A stretch of DNA of 64,000 nucleotides from Curvularia sp. ZM96 (GCA_022457065.1 JAJGBQ010000005.1:3348001-3412000), one strand, 5' to 3'; positions 11,585 through 23,232 are shown, counted from the stretch's first letter. Notes: generated by a model not told the origin, from the letters alone. Translations and numbers: made by a program.

Positions 11585-14110
11585 CTACCCACCTTTGAAC
11601 CATCCAACACTGGTATTAGCTACATCCCTCCACCTTTCGAAACTCCTGCTTTTGCTAAACAGATAGGAGCGACTGGTGATTGGTTCGCATCTATCCTGCA
11701 GCGATACGTCGCTAACAGCACCCAAGTTACCTGTCTCGACGTCTCCGCCGATCTCGGCCTCTCGGAAGCCCAAGGCTGACTCTGCGCCTCGTCTCGATGT
11801 TGCAGAACTTACTCTTGGTCGGGGAGGAGGTCTAATAATAACAGTATCGGTGGATCGAATGCGACGCAAGCGATCTTGGGGGTCTACTGCTTCGCCATCT
11901 ACCAAAACCCTGCCCTTATGACTGGACGGTAGTTTACGATAGTCTAAGCTTGAGTTGGCTCGGCGAAGATTGTACTTGCGGGGGCTTTGTTCAAGGGCTT
12001 GGCCCAACTCTTGGATGGCTTTGTCTCGGTCACGAATGCGCTGCAGCGACTGCATGCGGGGCGCGGCAAATGCGCGGCCTTGGACAGGTTGAGAGGGACG
12101 GCGGCCGAGGCTTGCAGATGAGGTGCGTGCTGTGCGTTTTTCTTCGATGGCCATGGCGACTTGGGCTACGGAATTGGGCACTAGGTCAAGAGAGTTCTGC
12201 GGCGAAAGTCAGCAAGTGAAGAGAAGAAGACTTATCGTGAGACGCACCATATGGATAAGCACAATCGGCAGCTGGATAGTGACGAGCTTTCTGGTGCATG
12301 TCAGCTTGATCAGTGAGATGTACGTGTGTGCTAACGTGTGTGCGCTACAGACGATGACATTCAGAAAGTACCGGACCTCAAAGTATTTACCTAAAGCGTT
12401 AGTTCTCTACTCCAACAGTTGCGATGTTGACCTACCACATTTCACTGTAGCGTGTCCACGGGGTATTTCAAGGTCACAAGTACGGAGGTGGGTTTGACAT
12501 GGAGCCACGCCGTGCCAACCGACAGAGCCATGTTTTACAGTAACTTTACTGAGTGTGGAACGCCCGTTGCTGTCAAAGATGCGGGCCTGACCGGCAGACT
12601 TCTCCATAGTAGACGCAGCAGCCTATACAGCGTCTTGATTAGCCTCGTCAAGAGCCAACCTGACACTCTCGCGCAACAAACATGCTTGTAGCACAATATA
12701 TCTCTCTCCAGCTGAAGCTCGATTTTCTTCACTGACTTGCGGCTATTGTTGACAATGTGCACGTCGACGTATATGTTCGTACCACTGACCCAGACTTGAC
12801 GATGCAAGCCTGCAGTGGCGCGGACAACCTCTACAGTTGTCTCGCGAGGCTTGGTCCACTCATCCGATGCAGTCAATGGGCTGGGAAGTGACATGAGTGC
12901 CTTTTCAGCTGCCACAAGATTAGAATCACCCACAGAGCTGGAGTCCTGAGGACATACGATCATAAACTGGCAATACCGTCACGTCTTCCGAGGTGCTCAC
13001 AATATGCTGTTTATCCCGATCACGGATGAGGAGGGAGGCGCAGAGTAGATATCGGATCCTCGCATTCTTTGAGCAGAATGGAGGAGGTCCAACGTCGAGT
13101 GGAAGGCTGAGGTTGAACGCAAGATTAGTGACGGAAGGCATGAGTTGCCAAAATGGATCTTCTGAGCTGATGGGCTCTTGAGTATCAACCATGTTCTGGG
13201 GCGGAGGATTCTCCTCGTCAATAAGCTCTGTAACCAGATTCAGGAATAAGGACCGTCTATTGCCGCTAACCTCTTCTACACCAAGCAGGTCGACGGATAT
13301 CCGAGCAATGCCCAGCGTTCTTCGGTGGCGTGTCCGCTCCGCATCATTAATGTTTATCTGTACTGTCCCCTCGATAGAACCCCCGCCAACGAATATGCCT
13401 GCGGACAAATACAGGCCGAGCTGGATTCGAGGGTGGTGATTTGATAGGCTATCCAGGAGTTCCTTTAGTGGAGGCTCGCGAACAAAAGTTCTGGAAGGTA
13501 GGCGCCTGTTTGTGTCGTGTGCGATAGGGTCGAAGCGTGCAGCAATGTGACGAACGGGAGACTGTGACTGGCCATGGTTAAGGATGATGTTGGTTCTGTC
13601 CTTGAGAGGAGAAGTGACTCCAGTCTGAGTTGAGCGGAGCGGTGTTGCTCCCGTGCTCTGGGCTGTGCTTGGCAGTGGTTTTTGCAGCGGCTGTTGCGCC
13701 TTAGAAGCACTGTGTGAACGGGAGCTTGATGATGATCGCAGTGGTATGTTGCTTGCAGGGACACAATGTATATTTGTCTTTGTGATGTGATCTATGGGAT
13801 TTGGAGGTGATGGTGTCCTCGATAGTCTGCCTCGACGGAGGCATCCTAGGCCGTTGCTTTCGATACTGCTCTTTTTGCTCGGCGCAGTGTCCGTACCAAG
13901 TCGGACGTTGTCGTTGTGACACCGTCTCGACACGCTAGATGGTCTCGATGACATTCTACTGCGGGGAAGACTGTCGACTGGGATGTTGCCTGGCAACGTA
14001 TCGGCAATGCTCGACTCGGTCACTTCACCAATGTCTGATAGAGGCCGGGGTTTCACGAGGGGAAAGACGACCGAATGGGCCCTGGGTTCATTTATCTGAT
14101 TGGCAACCAT
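11585..14110 (-). CDS. Arrestin-fold (alpha-arrestin-like) protein
   Basis: Six exons on the minus strand: 14110-12958, 12908-12682, 12622-12436, 12390-12336, 12290-12248 and 12196-11585. All five introns are 45-59 nt and GT-AG, and the spliced product is 758 residues. Residues 1-210 are a disordered Ser/Pro/Arg-rich leader. An arrestin N-like beta-sandwich follows from about 228 (RIQLGLYLSAGIFVGGGSI). The arrestin C-like part (about 400-560) contains TNIYVDVHIVNNSRKSVKKI, then HGVAPCQTH, and ends with IQLPIVLIHMNSLD and PNSVAQVAMAIEEKR. The tail is basic and Ser-rich. Fungal alpha-arrestins act as adaptors that recruit ubiquitin ligases to plasma-membrane transporters, or in signalling. No clear PPxY motif was seen, so the ligase link is not shown. 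Exon 4 (55 nt) and exon 5 (43 nt) are short but necessary to keep the conserved C-domain strand in frame. Confidence 0.85.
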
Positions 14111-16143
14111 GCCTTTGGAGAATAAGCTGAACGGCGCCGAACGCAGGTGAAGCAGGGCACGAGAATTGGCATATGCGGGAGTATCCGGATGGACCCCTCA
14201 AAGTCAGCAACTGAAGCCGGATCTGGTGGTGGTGAAGAGGGGAAGAAGTCATCAGACGACGTCAAGGCTACGACATGCTGTGAGACGAGAGGATGCCGTC
14301 ACTTGAAATTTGCAGGGGGAGAAGAGGAGAGGAGAGGAGGCGCTGTGAGAAGGCATCATGGCAGCTGGCGAGGCAGTGAGGCAAGAGCGATGTGGTGTTT
14401 GTTTGCTCCTTCTACTCGGTACAGTCGTCTCGCACAGAACAGGCAAGTCAGCTAGAGCGAGGAAGGAGCAACGTCAACTGTGGAAAGTCGTCACGACAAT
14501 GTGTTCTGCGTCTTGCAATCTAGTGGACAGCCGCGCGCGTATAGTGTAGTGCAACGTGGTAACAAAACTGGTCTGGGGAAGAAGAGGTGCTTGTCCATGG
14601 TCTTCCCCCTGGTGTTAGTGGTTGGAGAGTCGTCTCCAACAGTGGACGACTATCTTGCCTGATTGGGCAAGTGCTTCCGAGGGCATACGCAGCTCCGACC
14701 CACCACGTGCGCACAGGTGGAGGAAGTGTGCGATGGATGAAAGCCTCACGATGCACTGGTACTATGAGGGTAGCAGCCAGCTTGCCTGGAGCGAGTCTCG
14801 ACCGCGTGGAGGTCAGCTGGGTGCGCGGCCGAAGATCAGGCGGCAGGGCGCTATGGCTGCTCTGGGCCAACGAGGCTCAGGTGGTGCATATACGCGACCG
14901 CTTCGGCGATGTCGTGGCTAAGACTCGGGTACACGTCGAGGGCGGCCAAGCGTTGACGATGATGGGCGTGACCCCAGGGGTTGGTATGTTCCCAAGACAC
15001 GGTGTTCGTGTCAGCGGCGGATCGGAGCATGACATGCAGAGTCGTCAGCCCATGCGTGCGAGCGAGGTGACTTCATACACCGGGCTCGGGCGCAGGCGGC
15101 CTCATCGGTGCAGGGACAGGGCGAGCCGACGTCGGCGTCTGGTCGTGGCTTCCGCGCAGCAGCGTGAGCGCATCCCCCGGGCGGAAGAAGCCGTGGCCCT
15201 TGGCGCAGCGGGCGCGCGAGGTGCTGTGCGAGGCAGAAGGGCGGGCGCAGGCGTGCGAGCCCACGAGACGGGCTGGTGGCCGTAGTTAAGCACTGCCCGG
15301 GTGTTTGGGCGACAGCAGCAGGGCATTGCGCGTGGCCATGGAGAAGCCGGAGAAGCAGCACAAAAGCCAGACGTGGCGCGGGAGCTAGCGGCGCGCTAGG
15401 CCCGACGCGGCAACGCGATCCAGCTCGGCCGCCGGAACCATGTTCGGGGCTCTCCACCAGCCCTCCAGGCTCTCCCAGGGCAGCGCATCGTCGACGCAAC
15501 GCGCACGAAAAAAAATGCTGGCCAACGCCAGAGCACCGCAGTGCCCACGGATGCAGCGCGCGCACCCCGCGAGAAAAGTCTGAAGACGTCGCCGGCCAAC
15601 CGCATCGCGCCGCCCGCACCCGCCGCTGCCAGCCCGCCCTTCGCCAGCCCGCTTGGCCGTCATTGCGCGTGTTGGAGCTTGTCGGAGCGAGGGTGCCCAG
15701 AGCAGGGCAGCGCCAACAGCTGCCATTAGCTGCCGTTTGCTGTCCGCCCATTGACGAGCGCACACTGTGCTGGGGCGGCAGCCTTAACCACACGGAGTCG
15801 AGCTGGCTGCGCTGGGCAAAAGAGCGTGGTCCGCCCGCCTTTTCAAGTCCAGCACCTCCGCCCCTCACAAGAGCCCATCTTTTGTTTCCATTACCCAAGA
15901 GCTTACCTCACAACTACTGCGCGACCACCCACAGGCCCGAACGCTCTTCTTCTTATCAGACATTATCAAAACCCCATACACACCCTATCGCTCGCCAGTC
16001 CCGGCGCTGCGGCTGCCCACCGCAAGCGCGTCTAAGCGACCAGAGCCTCCTGCTCGACAACTCGACCTGCCTTTGTCGCCCTTTCCGCTCCGCTTGGCGC
16101 CTCTGTGCCCCTCTATCAGCACGGAGGGGTGCGGTGCCCGCAG
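14111..16143. promoter_or_regulatory. 2.0 kb GC-rich divergent promoter region
   Basis: This lies between the 5' ends of the arrestin gene (minus) and the bZIP gene (plus). From about 14.6 to 15.9 kb it is strongly GC-rich, which leaves long overlapping open frames on both strands (up to 295 codons). These frames have low-complexity, Arg/Ala/Pro-rich translations without any domain and are judged spurious. From about 15.85 kb to the bZIP start the plus strand becomes C/T-rich, as in fungal 5' leaders. Confidence 0.5.
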
Positions 16144-17703
16144 ATGGGAGATAGTCTCGTAACAGATATGACGGCTCCCGTGGGCAAAGTCGAGGCGCAC
16201 CGCGATGGTTCGACCTCCTCTATCGCTTCCTCGCCCGAGCCGGGCCTGGCTGAGACTTATCCCCAGGAAGAGCCCCAGCAGCAGAAGCGCAAAGGCGGTC
16301 GTAAACCTGTGAGCCTTCCTGCCACCTGCTGCCCTTGCCTGCCATGCCCTGTGCACGAGCAGCAGTCCCCGTAACCATGTCCATGATAGAACTAACCAAG
16401 CCTCGTAAGATTTATGCTACCTCGGAAGAGCGCAAGCAGCGCAATCGCCAGGCCCAGGCCGCCTTCCGTGAGCGCAGGACTGAGTACATCAAGCAACTAG
16501 AGAGCACCATCAAGCACCATGAGGACACGCTCCAGAACCTGCAAAATAGTCACCGCAACGCCGCCGACGAATGCCTTATGCTCCGGTATAAGAATTCTCT
16601 ACTCGAGAGGATTCTGCTAGAGAAAGGTAGCCCCGATTTTTTAAAACCCCCCCTCCTCTCCCTCTCCCTTCCCCACCATGGTTGTCAGTCTTGTCAACCC
16701 ACATGCGCTAACCCACTGTCCTCTAGGCATTGATGTCCAGGCTGAGCTACGCGCAAAGACTGGCAGTCCAAATCTGGGGGCAACCAGACCTCCAGTGTCT
16801 GCACATGCTTCGCCCAACCAGGCGCCCCTTCAGCAACGTGCCATCTTGAATAGACAGCAGCAGAGGCGGTCACTGCAGGGCCCCCCTAAGATTGATGCTT
16901 CCAATGGCCTACCCATGATCCAACCTGATGGTCCTATTCAACGATCTCCCTTGTCACAGCCCACTCCGGGCTCCCATCTCTCATCGCCTGCTCAATCAGC
17001 AACGCGCTCGCCCAATTTCATGCCTCATGGTCAATCAGTGTCACCCAACTTTGGGCCTATGCCTTCACAGCAGCAGCAGCAGCAACCGCAACAACAGGCA
17101 CAGCCACAACAGCAACAGCAACAGCCACTACGACCACAGCCGCCAAGACCAAACTTTACCCCTATGATGGGCGCCCAACGGCCTTCGCTCGTGACAAACC
17201 AGTCTTCTTCAAATGGCATGTCGAATCCATCCACGGTTGGTAGCGCTGGAAACGGCATCACTCAGAGCAGTGGTCCGTCGTCATTCTACCAGACACAGTT
17301 CACGGACCACATGAGTCAACTAGGCAAGCTGCCCCGTTTTCTTTTCCTTTGTCTTACTTAGGTATAGGACTTTGCAATCCTAGGCTAATATCCTTGTACA
17401 GAGCAGGAGTACGAAGAACAAGCAGACTCCTACGACCACGACGATCCCAGCGATCACTCTGCCGGACCCGGCCCATTTCCACAACAAAACTTCCCGCCCT
17501 CCAACAACATGCCTCCGCCAATGCCACCTGCTCAAAATCCTCCCTTTACGAGCCCGGCCTCATTGGCACCCAACGACGGTGGCCAGGTCTTCAACGGTAT
17601 GGGCAACAACCACCTCTTCGACCCCTACGATCCAATGCTCGACGCCGACCCGTTCGGACTCTCCGCCAGCATGCACTTCCCCACTATGTACGAAAGCAGA
17701 TGA
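16144..17703 (+). CDS. bZIP transcription factor (AP-1-like basic region)
   Basis: Four exons: 16144-16308, 16410-16626, 16727-17323 and 17402-17703, giving 426 residues. The basic region begins right after exon 1 (KRKGGRKP, then ATSEERKQRNRQAQAAFRER) and carries the NxxAQxxFR core of fungal AP-1-like bZIP factors. A leucine-zipper-like coiled coil follows (YIKQLESTIKHHEDTLQNL). The C-terminal two thirds are Pro/Ser/Gln-rich with a polyglutamine stretch (17068-17127) and a Met/Pro-rich tail, probably an activation region. Introns 1 and 2 are GT-AG. Intron 3 (17324-17401) begins with GC in the context AG|GCAAGC, a recognised GC-AG donor, and is the only splice that joins the frame (LEQEYEEQ). 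The start is taken at 16144. In-frame ATGs at 16105 and 16168 are alternatives. The target genes are unknown. Confidence 0.87.
17068..17127 (+). repeat. CAG/CAA repeat coding polyglutamine
   Basis: Mixed CAG and CAA codons interrupted by Pro and Ala codons inside the bZIP gene. Mixed codon use suggests an old, selected glutamine tract and not a recent pure-repeat expansion. Confidence 0.8.
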
Positions 17704-18668
17704 TGCTACGACATCGACACGATAAGTAAGAGGACATCGCGGCCGATGTCCACCAGGGACTGCGTAAAACCTCACCGATTCATACCTTCTTGATGACGTT
17801 GTTTAGCGGGCGCAACAGAGTGCTTTTACCCAACCGACCATGTGTTACGACAGTACGACAGCGCTCGATACGAGACCACTAGTCTTGGGATGGTGTTATT
17901 CTTAAAAGTTATTATTCGACCTGTGGCTGGATGCGACAGTTTGTATTTGTGATGGAAAAGTGTTCCAGGCTCCTGCCAGGAGAATGCGGGGCATGCTTGG
18001 CAAAGCAACCCTACCTTCTCCTGTAGCAGCGCGGCCTCTTGATCTGAATTTAGAGATTTCATGTTGCTTTGTACATATTGTAATGCGAAGCCGGCCGCAA
18101 CAGCCCATATCAGTGTCTTGCCAACCCCTCCGCAGGAAATTGACATTGACATTCAAACTAAAAGGCAAGCCGGCCGATTCTTCGTCTCTAGCCGGACCTC
18201 GCTTCAAGGCAAGATGCACTTGTCTTGTTATGGATGAATGTCGACGTGCATCTGAGGGCGTACGTGGAATAAGCAAGCTACAAGGCAGCTCGTCCAGCGC
18301 CCTGGGCCACCATGTGTGTATGGAGGGATGGGCGGTTTGTACCTTTTTTTTCCTGCAAAGCTGCCTTTACCTCACGCAATACATCCAAGCGCCCTACGCG
18401 GCGCGCAGTAGGCGCTTCCCTGGTTGCTTCTTTGTGCCTTCTACATACAAAATGGTCTGTGCCCCACTTGACTCGCTTACGGAAGCAACCCACGCCGATT
18501 TTCGAACCTCCTCTCGTGCCCGCAACTTCGCGTCTATTACCCCGTTCGCGAGCCACATCTGAGAGCCACGTCCCTAATCACTGTAGGGAAGCTCTCGCAT
18601 TCATTTTTCCACCCGGCAGATTGTGCATCTAGAAGGGCAAAGCGCGAAAGGCGCTCCAATCCGTCAAG
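17704..18668. other. Intergenic region
   Basis: 3' flank of the bZIP gene and promoter of the Stm1-like gene. Open frames up to 200 codons are present but overlap antisense frames and show no domain. No gene is supported. Confidence 0.5.
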
Positions 18669-20036
18669 ATGTCTCAAATCGCTTCCAAGGTAAGCTCCAG
18701 GTCACCCCACTGTCAAATCCAAATTCGCGCCTCGCAATTGGGAGTCGCAATACAAACGGCAGCACTTTGTCCTGTCCAAATGGCTAATTCCAAGTGTAGA
18801 ACATGTACGAGCTACTGGGTACGGCTCCACGCACAACACTGTCTCAGAATCATTCACTCATGACCCCGCAGGCAATGACCCTGAGCTCGACCCCAACAGG
18901 CCGGCCGACCCGCCAACAAGGGCAATTGACAAGCCCGTCATGAGGCATGGCAAGCGCGATGGATCCGACCTCCCCAAGCCCGTCGCCGAGAGGCAGAGTC
19001 ACCAGAACCGTGCCAAGCAGACCGACAACGCCAACGAGAACGGTACGTCATACATGTCTGGCCGCTGGAGATATACTGGTCCCACGTCAGAGCATGTGTA
19101 TGAGCAAATGGCTAACGGGTGGCAGCTTTCCGGGATCGCGGCGTAGGATCTGACAAGAACCGTGGACGGGGATCTGGTGGTGAGTAGTGGGACAATCTTG
19201 GTCGGTCAACGTCGATGCTAATTCCAAGCAGAGCCTACTGGTGCTGGAGCTCGCGGTGGCCAGCGTGGCCGTGGCCGCGGTGGACGTGGAGGCCGTGGTG
19301 GTGCCCGTGGTGAGGGTGACCGTCACAGCAGGACCGGCATCAGGTGAGACATTCTCCTCGTATGGTTCAACTTTGATCATGCTGACAGCTTCCTAGCGAG
19401 CACGACAAGCAGGCTGCTCACGGCTGGGGCGGAAAGGACGGCGACGCCGAATTGGCTGATGAGCAGGCTGGCGAGGCCATTGCCCAGGCTGAAGAGAAGG
19501 ATGCCATCCGGGAAGACGCTGAGGCTGAGGCTGAGGCTGAGCCCGAGGACAAGAGCAAGTCCTACGCTGCCTACCTTGCTGAGCTGGCCGAGAAGAAGCT
19601 TTCTCTTGCCGCCCAGAACGTTCGCAAGCCCAACGAGGGTAGCTCCCAGAAGTTCCCCGAGGGCACCGCGCTCTCCCGCGACGAGCAGGAAGACTTCATC
19701 GCTGGTGGACAGGGCAAGGCCAAGCGCGAACGTGCGCGCAAGGAGAAGGTTCACGTTGAGCTCGACGGCGACCGTATGCTTGCTCCCCCTCCCCGTGAGG
19801 GTGGTGGCCGAGGCCGCGGCCGCAGCCGTGGCGAGTTCCGTGGCGGCGAGGGACGTGGACGTGGAAACGGTGAGGGACGCGGTCGCGGCGAGGGCCGTGG
19901 CGAGTTCCGCGGCGGACGTGGCCGTGGTGGTGAGGCTCGTGGACGTGGTGACGCCCGTGGTCGTGGAGGCCGCGGTGGTGCCCAGTCCGGCCCCAACATC
20001 ACCGATTCAAGTGCCTTCCCCAGCCTTGGCGCATAG
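18669..20036 (+). CDS. stm1: Stm1/HABP4-family RNA- and ribosome-binding protein
   Basis: Six exons: 18669-18689, 18800-18818, 18872-19042, 19126-19179, 19232-19343 and 19397-20036. All introns are GT-AG and the product is 338 residues. The N terminus (MSQIASKNMYELLGND) matches the start of Stm1-type proteins. The middle has RGG-type repeats (GRGRGGRGGRGG), followed by the HABP4/PAI-RBP1 core (HGWGGKDGDAE, an acidic Glu/Ala run, SKSYAAYLAEL) and a long Arg/Gly-rich tail (about 19792-20000) ending in SSAFPSLGA. Yeast Stm1 and animal SERBP1/HABP4 bind ribosomes and RNA and help preserve idle 80S ribosomes. That role is inferred by family. The first two coding exons are only 21 and 19 nt long. 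The symbol reflects family membership; one-to-one orthology with yeast STM1 was not tested. Confidence 0.85.
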
Positions 20037-21414
20037 GAAGCGCCAGCCCTCAGTGTGGCCTAAATGCCGGACGTGTTTGCATCCGACAGTCTGTTGTGGA
20101 TGAAAACGAACGAATGAACAGCAAGGTTATTTTCACGACTGGATGACGGAACGGAGAGCTGAAGCACGATAGCAAGCATCTTTGAAAGAGACGGCGCCGG
20201 CCTGAGAATACTGTTTTATCTACCGGTCCCAAAAAATGTAGTCAACTTGAGCTCAACCTCGTCCCTGCGTCTTTGATTCATTGATTTGTGCTGTTTGGTG
20301 GTCGCTTTTTACATGTTGTGTTTGCTAGTAGTTGTGATAACATGATGACAAGCCATTGAGGAAAAGCAAAAGAATTAAACGTTTCACTTGTCTGTTGGTC
20401 TCCTGACATGGATGGACCTATACATACCTGTTGCCAACTGGGTATCACCGAGTACATACCTGTGGACGATGCTTTTAGGAAAAAACGTGGCATGAAATGG
20501 TCAATCAAAAGCAGTGGGTCAAGACAGACAATCTCATTGTTCACTGCACTTTTCTCTTAGTTTGCTTCTTAAAAGGAATCAGTTTACTCAATCATGCACA
20601 TATGGACTACGTGTTGCGAATAGAGGAAGAAAGAATACAGATTAGACGAGTGTATATATGTGTGTATACATTTATTCGATCTCATGTCTACAAGATCTGT
20701 TTCAGCAATATGATAATGTGGGTTGGAATGGACTCGTTAGGCTAGTAAATATACGTGTATGTGTGTTTATCTAAATAGAAGAAGAAAGAAAAGAAGGAAG
20801 GCATAAAAGCGAGGGAAGGAAGGAAAGGTAATATTGAGTAGAAGGAACGATATCCTTTAGCAGTGCGAGGAAGAGAAAGATAAGAAAAAATTAAGATAAG
20901 AGCTGAATAAGTAAGATAAAAGGTGAATAAGTAAGATAAGAGAGAAAGCAAAGATAGGAGACGGGCTAAGGAGAAAAGAAATAAATAAAGAGAGATAGAG
21001 AAAATGGAAAGAAAAAGTAGAACACAAAAAGAAGGGAAGAGCAAACTTGGATGTTTTTTTGCGGAGCCGAGAAAATAAGAAGTATCCAAGATGATACCAA
21101 GGGATCGTTATTGTTATGCAATCAGCGTGCCTACATTGTCTCTCTAGACAAGCAAGGAAGTAAAAGGAACTATCAAAGATATCATGCCTCAAGTTCTTCA
21201 TCTCATACGCCATACATAGCGCCGTGATAAAAACTCTCCATTCAACGCCATCATGTTCATATTCTGAAAGAAATAAAAAACAAAGAAAAAGAGAAAGAAG
21301 AAGAAGAAAATATAGAAAAGGAAGGTTGGGCCTGGAACGCCTCTCCCAAATGCCTAGAATGCAGCCCAAAAATGCTTAGAACGCCTTGTACTACTAATGC
21401 CCAATGCCTCTCTA
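20037..21414. other. Convergent intergenic region with polypurine DNA
   Basis: Between the 3' ends of the Stm1-like gene and the RBR ligase gene. The first 700 bases are unremarkable and AT-rich. The polypurine tracts are listed separately. No gene is supported. Frames read antisense through the purine tract are Ser/Leu/Phe-rich artefacts of composition. Confidence 0.6.
20775..21043 (+). repeat. Low-complexity polypurine (GA-rich) tract
   Basis: About 270 bases in which the plus strand is almost entirely A and G, with short units such as GAAG, GGAA and GTAAGATAAG. The sub-motif GAATAAGTAAGATAA occurs twice near 20905-20940. A second short tract (GAAAGA, GAAGAA) lies at about 21266-21327. Such mirror-like purine tracts can form triplex DNA in vitro. 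Any function here is unknown. Confidence 0.7.
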
Positions 21415-23232
21415 CTACGCCTTATGCTCCCGTGCAGCCATCAAGTCGTCTTTGCAGGAGTCACAGACGAGTAACTTGCACCACGTGCATTCGTTTGCTA
21501 GGCTGATTGCAGTGCTGCTTGGATTCGAGGGTGTCGATGCAGAGATGAGAGAAGAAGATTTAGTGATGACGTCTTGGCTCGGTGATGCGACCACGAGGTC
21601 GTGCATGGATGCACGACGGCGGTGGTCGTGTGCTGGCTCAGCGGGGTAAACAACGTTGCCGTAGAGATCGCGGAGCTGCTGGGTAGAGGGGTCGTTGGCG
21701 TCTATGAGCGAAGGGTCGAGGAGAGGTACGCGGTGCGAGATAGGACAACCCGGTGTGCTGTTTCGACGGAGTGTTGTGCTGTGTCTGCCTGCCACTTGCC
21801 TTCCAGCTCTACGATGTACGTTTGCCAGTTTGATGGTTGGGTATGTTGTGCTCCAGCATTTCACGCACTCCATTGCTGCTTCTGAAGGATCGCGGGTGAG
21901 AGCCTGTGCAAGCTCAATCTTGTGTGGCATGAAGTTGTGCGGGCAGTTCCAAAAGGGATCTGCGTAGTCTTCGCCTGGTTCTTCGCCAAAGTCGCGATCT
22001 TGGTTTGCCCAGTACGAACTGCCTCCGCCGTCGAGATTGGGGGCCGGTACATTATGTGTTTCACTGTTCTGAGTCCCTTCTTGCGTAGGGGATATTTCAC
22101 CAGGAACAGCCGAGACCTGGTTTTCATCTGAGCTAGACAAGCTTTCGTTGTCATCATCATCTTCGTCATCGCTTAGGTGGCAGTCTCCTCCGCACGCGAG
22201 CGGATCACCTAGGCAGACATAGCAGAAATGCGCGCCGCAGCGGCACTCCATATGATTACAGCCATGCATACGCTTCAGCCCATGCCGGCATTTGGGGCAT
22301 TGCTTGTAGCCCCAGCTCTTCAGCAGCATAGTAGTCTCTTCGTCAAGTCCGAATTCAGAGACATTGCACGGGTTGCAAGGGTGAGCAATCTGCCGGCAGT
22401 CTAGACAGATGTTGGCTTCGCATGTTGGACATGCAAATGTCTTGGAGGTGGGCGTCCCGGTTCCGGAATCTTTGCGCTTTCCATTCGTCCCTGTCCGCCC
22501 TGGAAGATGTCGTGCTGGTATGAAGGCCGAGCATGTAGCTACGGGGCAGTAGAATGGACTTGGAGTCAACCACTCCTCGTACTTGGCTTTGAAGAGCTGA
22601 ATCTCGTCTTGAGAAAGGTGAGGCCTTGCATGACTGAGGTTGATTGGAATGCAGCATCGTGGCGGCATACGCGTCATGTCTGTACAGGCTTCGACGAACA
22701 TACGCTTGATACACGATGGACAGTATAAGCTACCACATTCTCCACAAGGCTGAATGACTTGTTTCGTGAAATCAAGATCCGTCTCTTCGGGCAAGGTTGC
22801 GACGCAAATAATGCAGTAGAGACGGTGGTGCACTTGCGGCTGGCTCGGCTGCTTCTCTGCTGGAATAGATAACGGCGCGAGCGCGGGCACTTCAGGTTCG
22901 TCATTGGGAAGCTGGATCGACATCAGACAGTGCTCTGCGTAAAAAAGGTCGAAGGCGGCTGTGAGTTCTCGCTCGCTCTTAATGGTGGTGACAGTTGCGG
23001 CGTCTGGTGATGTAGGTGCAGGCGCGCTGTTCCGTCGTCGCAGAACTGCCGGCGATGTGGCTGGAGACTTCAACACGATGTCGTCCTGAGAGAGCGGTTC
23101 GGAGAGTCGTGACGTTGAGCCTTGGCGGTTTGGTGATGCGTTTGCACGTTGCGTGTTGTGATAGGCAGGCACGACGGCAGAGGCGTCAGCCTTCACACAC
23201 GGTGCTGCGGCGCGAGAGAGTCTGGAGCCCAT
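21415..23232 (-). CDS. RBR (RING-IBR-RING) E3 ubiquitin ligase
   Basis: Single-exon frame of 605 residues. RING1 starts near residue 140 (CIICVATLPEE, CGECGSLYCPSC). An IBR-like module spans about 225-290 (FYCPVATCSAFIPA, FACPTCEANICLDCR). RING2 lies at about 312-340 (CPKCRHGLKRMHGCNHMEC then CGAHFCYVC). In RBR ligases the RING2 cysteine in the GCNHM context (C325 here) accepts ubiquitin from the E2 before transfer to substrate. An acidic Asp/Glu run follows the RBR. The C-terminal part carries further Cys pairs (NCPHNF, ECVKCW, CTWCKLLVCDSC) that probably bind zinc, as in other fungal RBR proteins. The IBR has an inserted basic/Gly/Thr loop (about 244-265). Substrate and pathway cannot be read from the sequence. 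The N-terminal 90 residues look disordered. Confidence 0.9.
   Translation of the reverse strand: MGSRLSRAAAPCVKADASAVVPAYHNTQRANASPNRQGSTSRLSEPLSQDDIVLKSPATSPAVLRRRNSAPAPTSPDAATVTTIKSERELTAAFDLFYAEHCLMSIQLPNDEPEVPALAPLSIPAEKQPSQPQVHHRLYCIICVATLPEETDLDFTKQVIQPCGECGSLYCPSCIKRMFVEACTDMTRMPPRCCIPINLSHARPHLSQDEIQLFKAKYEEWLTPSPFYCPVATCSAFIPARHLPGRTGTNGKRKDSGTGTPTSKTFACPTCEANICLDCRQIAHPCNPCNVSEFGLDEETTMLLKSWGYKQCPKCRHGLKRMHGCNHMECRCGAHFCYVCLGDPLACGGDCHLSDDEDDDDNESLSSSDENQVSAVPGEISPTQEGTQNSETHNVPAPNLDGGGSSYWANQDRDFGEEPGEDYADPFWNCPHNFMPHKIELAQALTRDPSEAAMECVKCWSTTYPTIKLANVHRRAGRQVAGRHSTTLRRNSTPGCPISHRVPLLDPSLIDANDPSTQQLRDLYGNVVYPAEPAHDHRRRASMHDLVVASPSQDVITKSSSLISASTPSNPSSTAISLANECTWCKLLVCDSCKDDLMAAREHKA

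Noticed and set aside
14587..16154. Long open frames on both strands (14587-15285 plus, 15011-15898 minus, 15276-16154 plus)
   Set aside because: They overlap each other antisense in GC-rich DNA, have Arg/Ala/Pro-biased translations, no domains and no matching intron pattern.
20857..21369. 170-codon minus-strand frame, Leu/Ser/Phe-rich, as a membrane protein
   Set aside because: It is the translation of the polypurine tract read antisense. The hydrophobicity comes from CT-rich codons.
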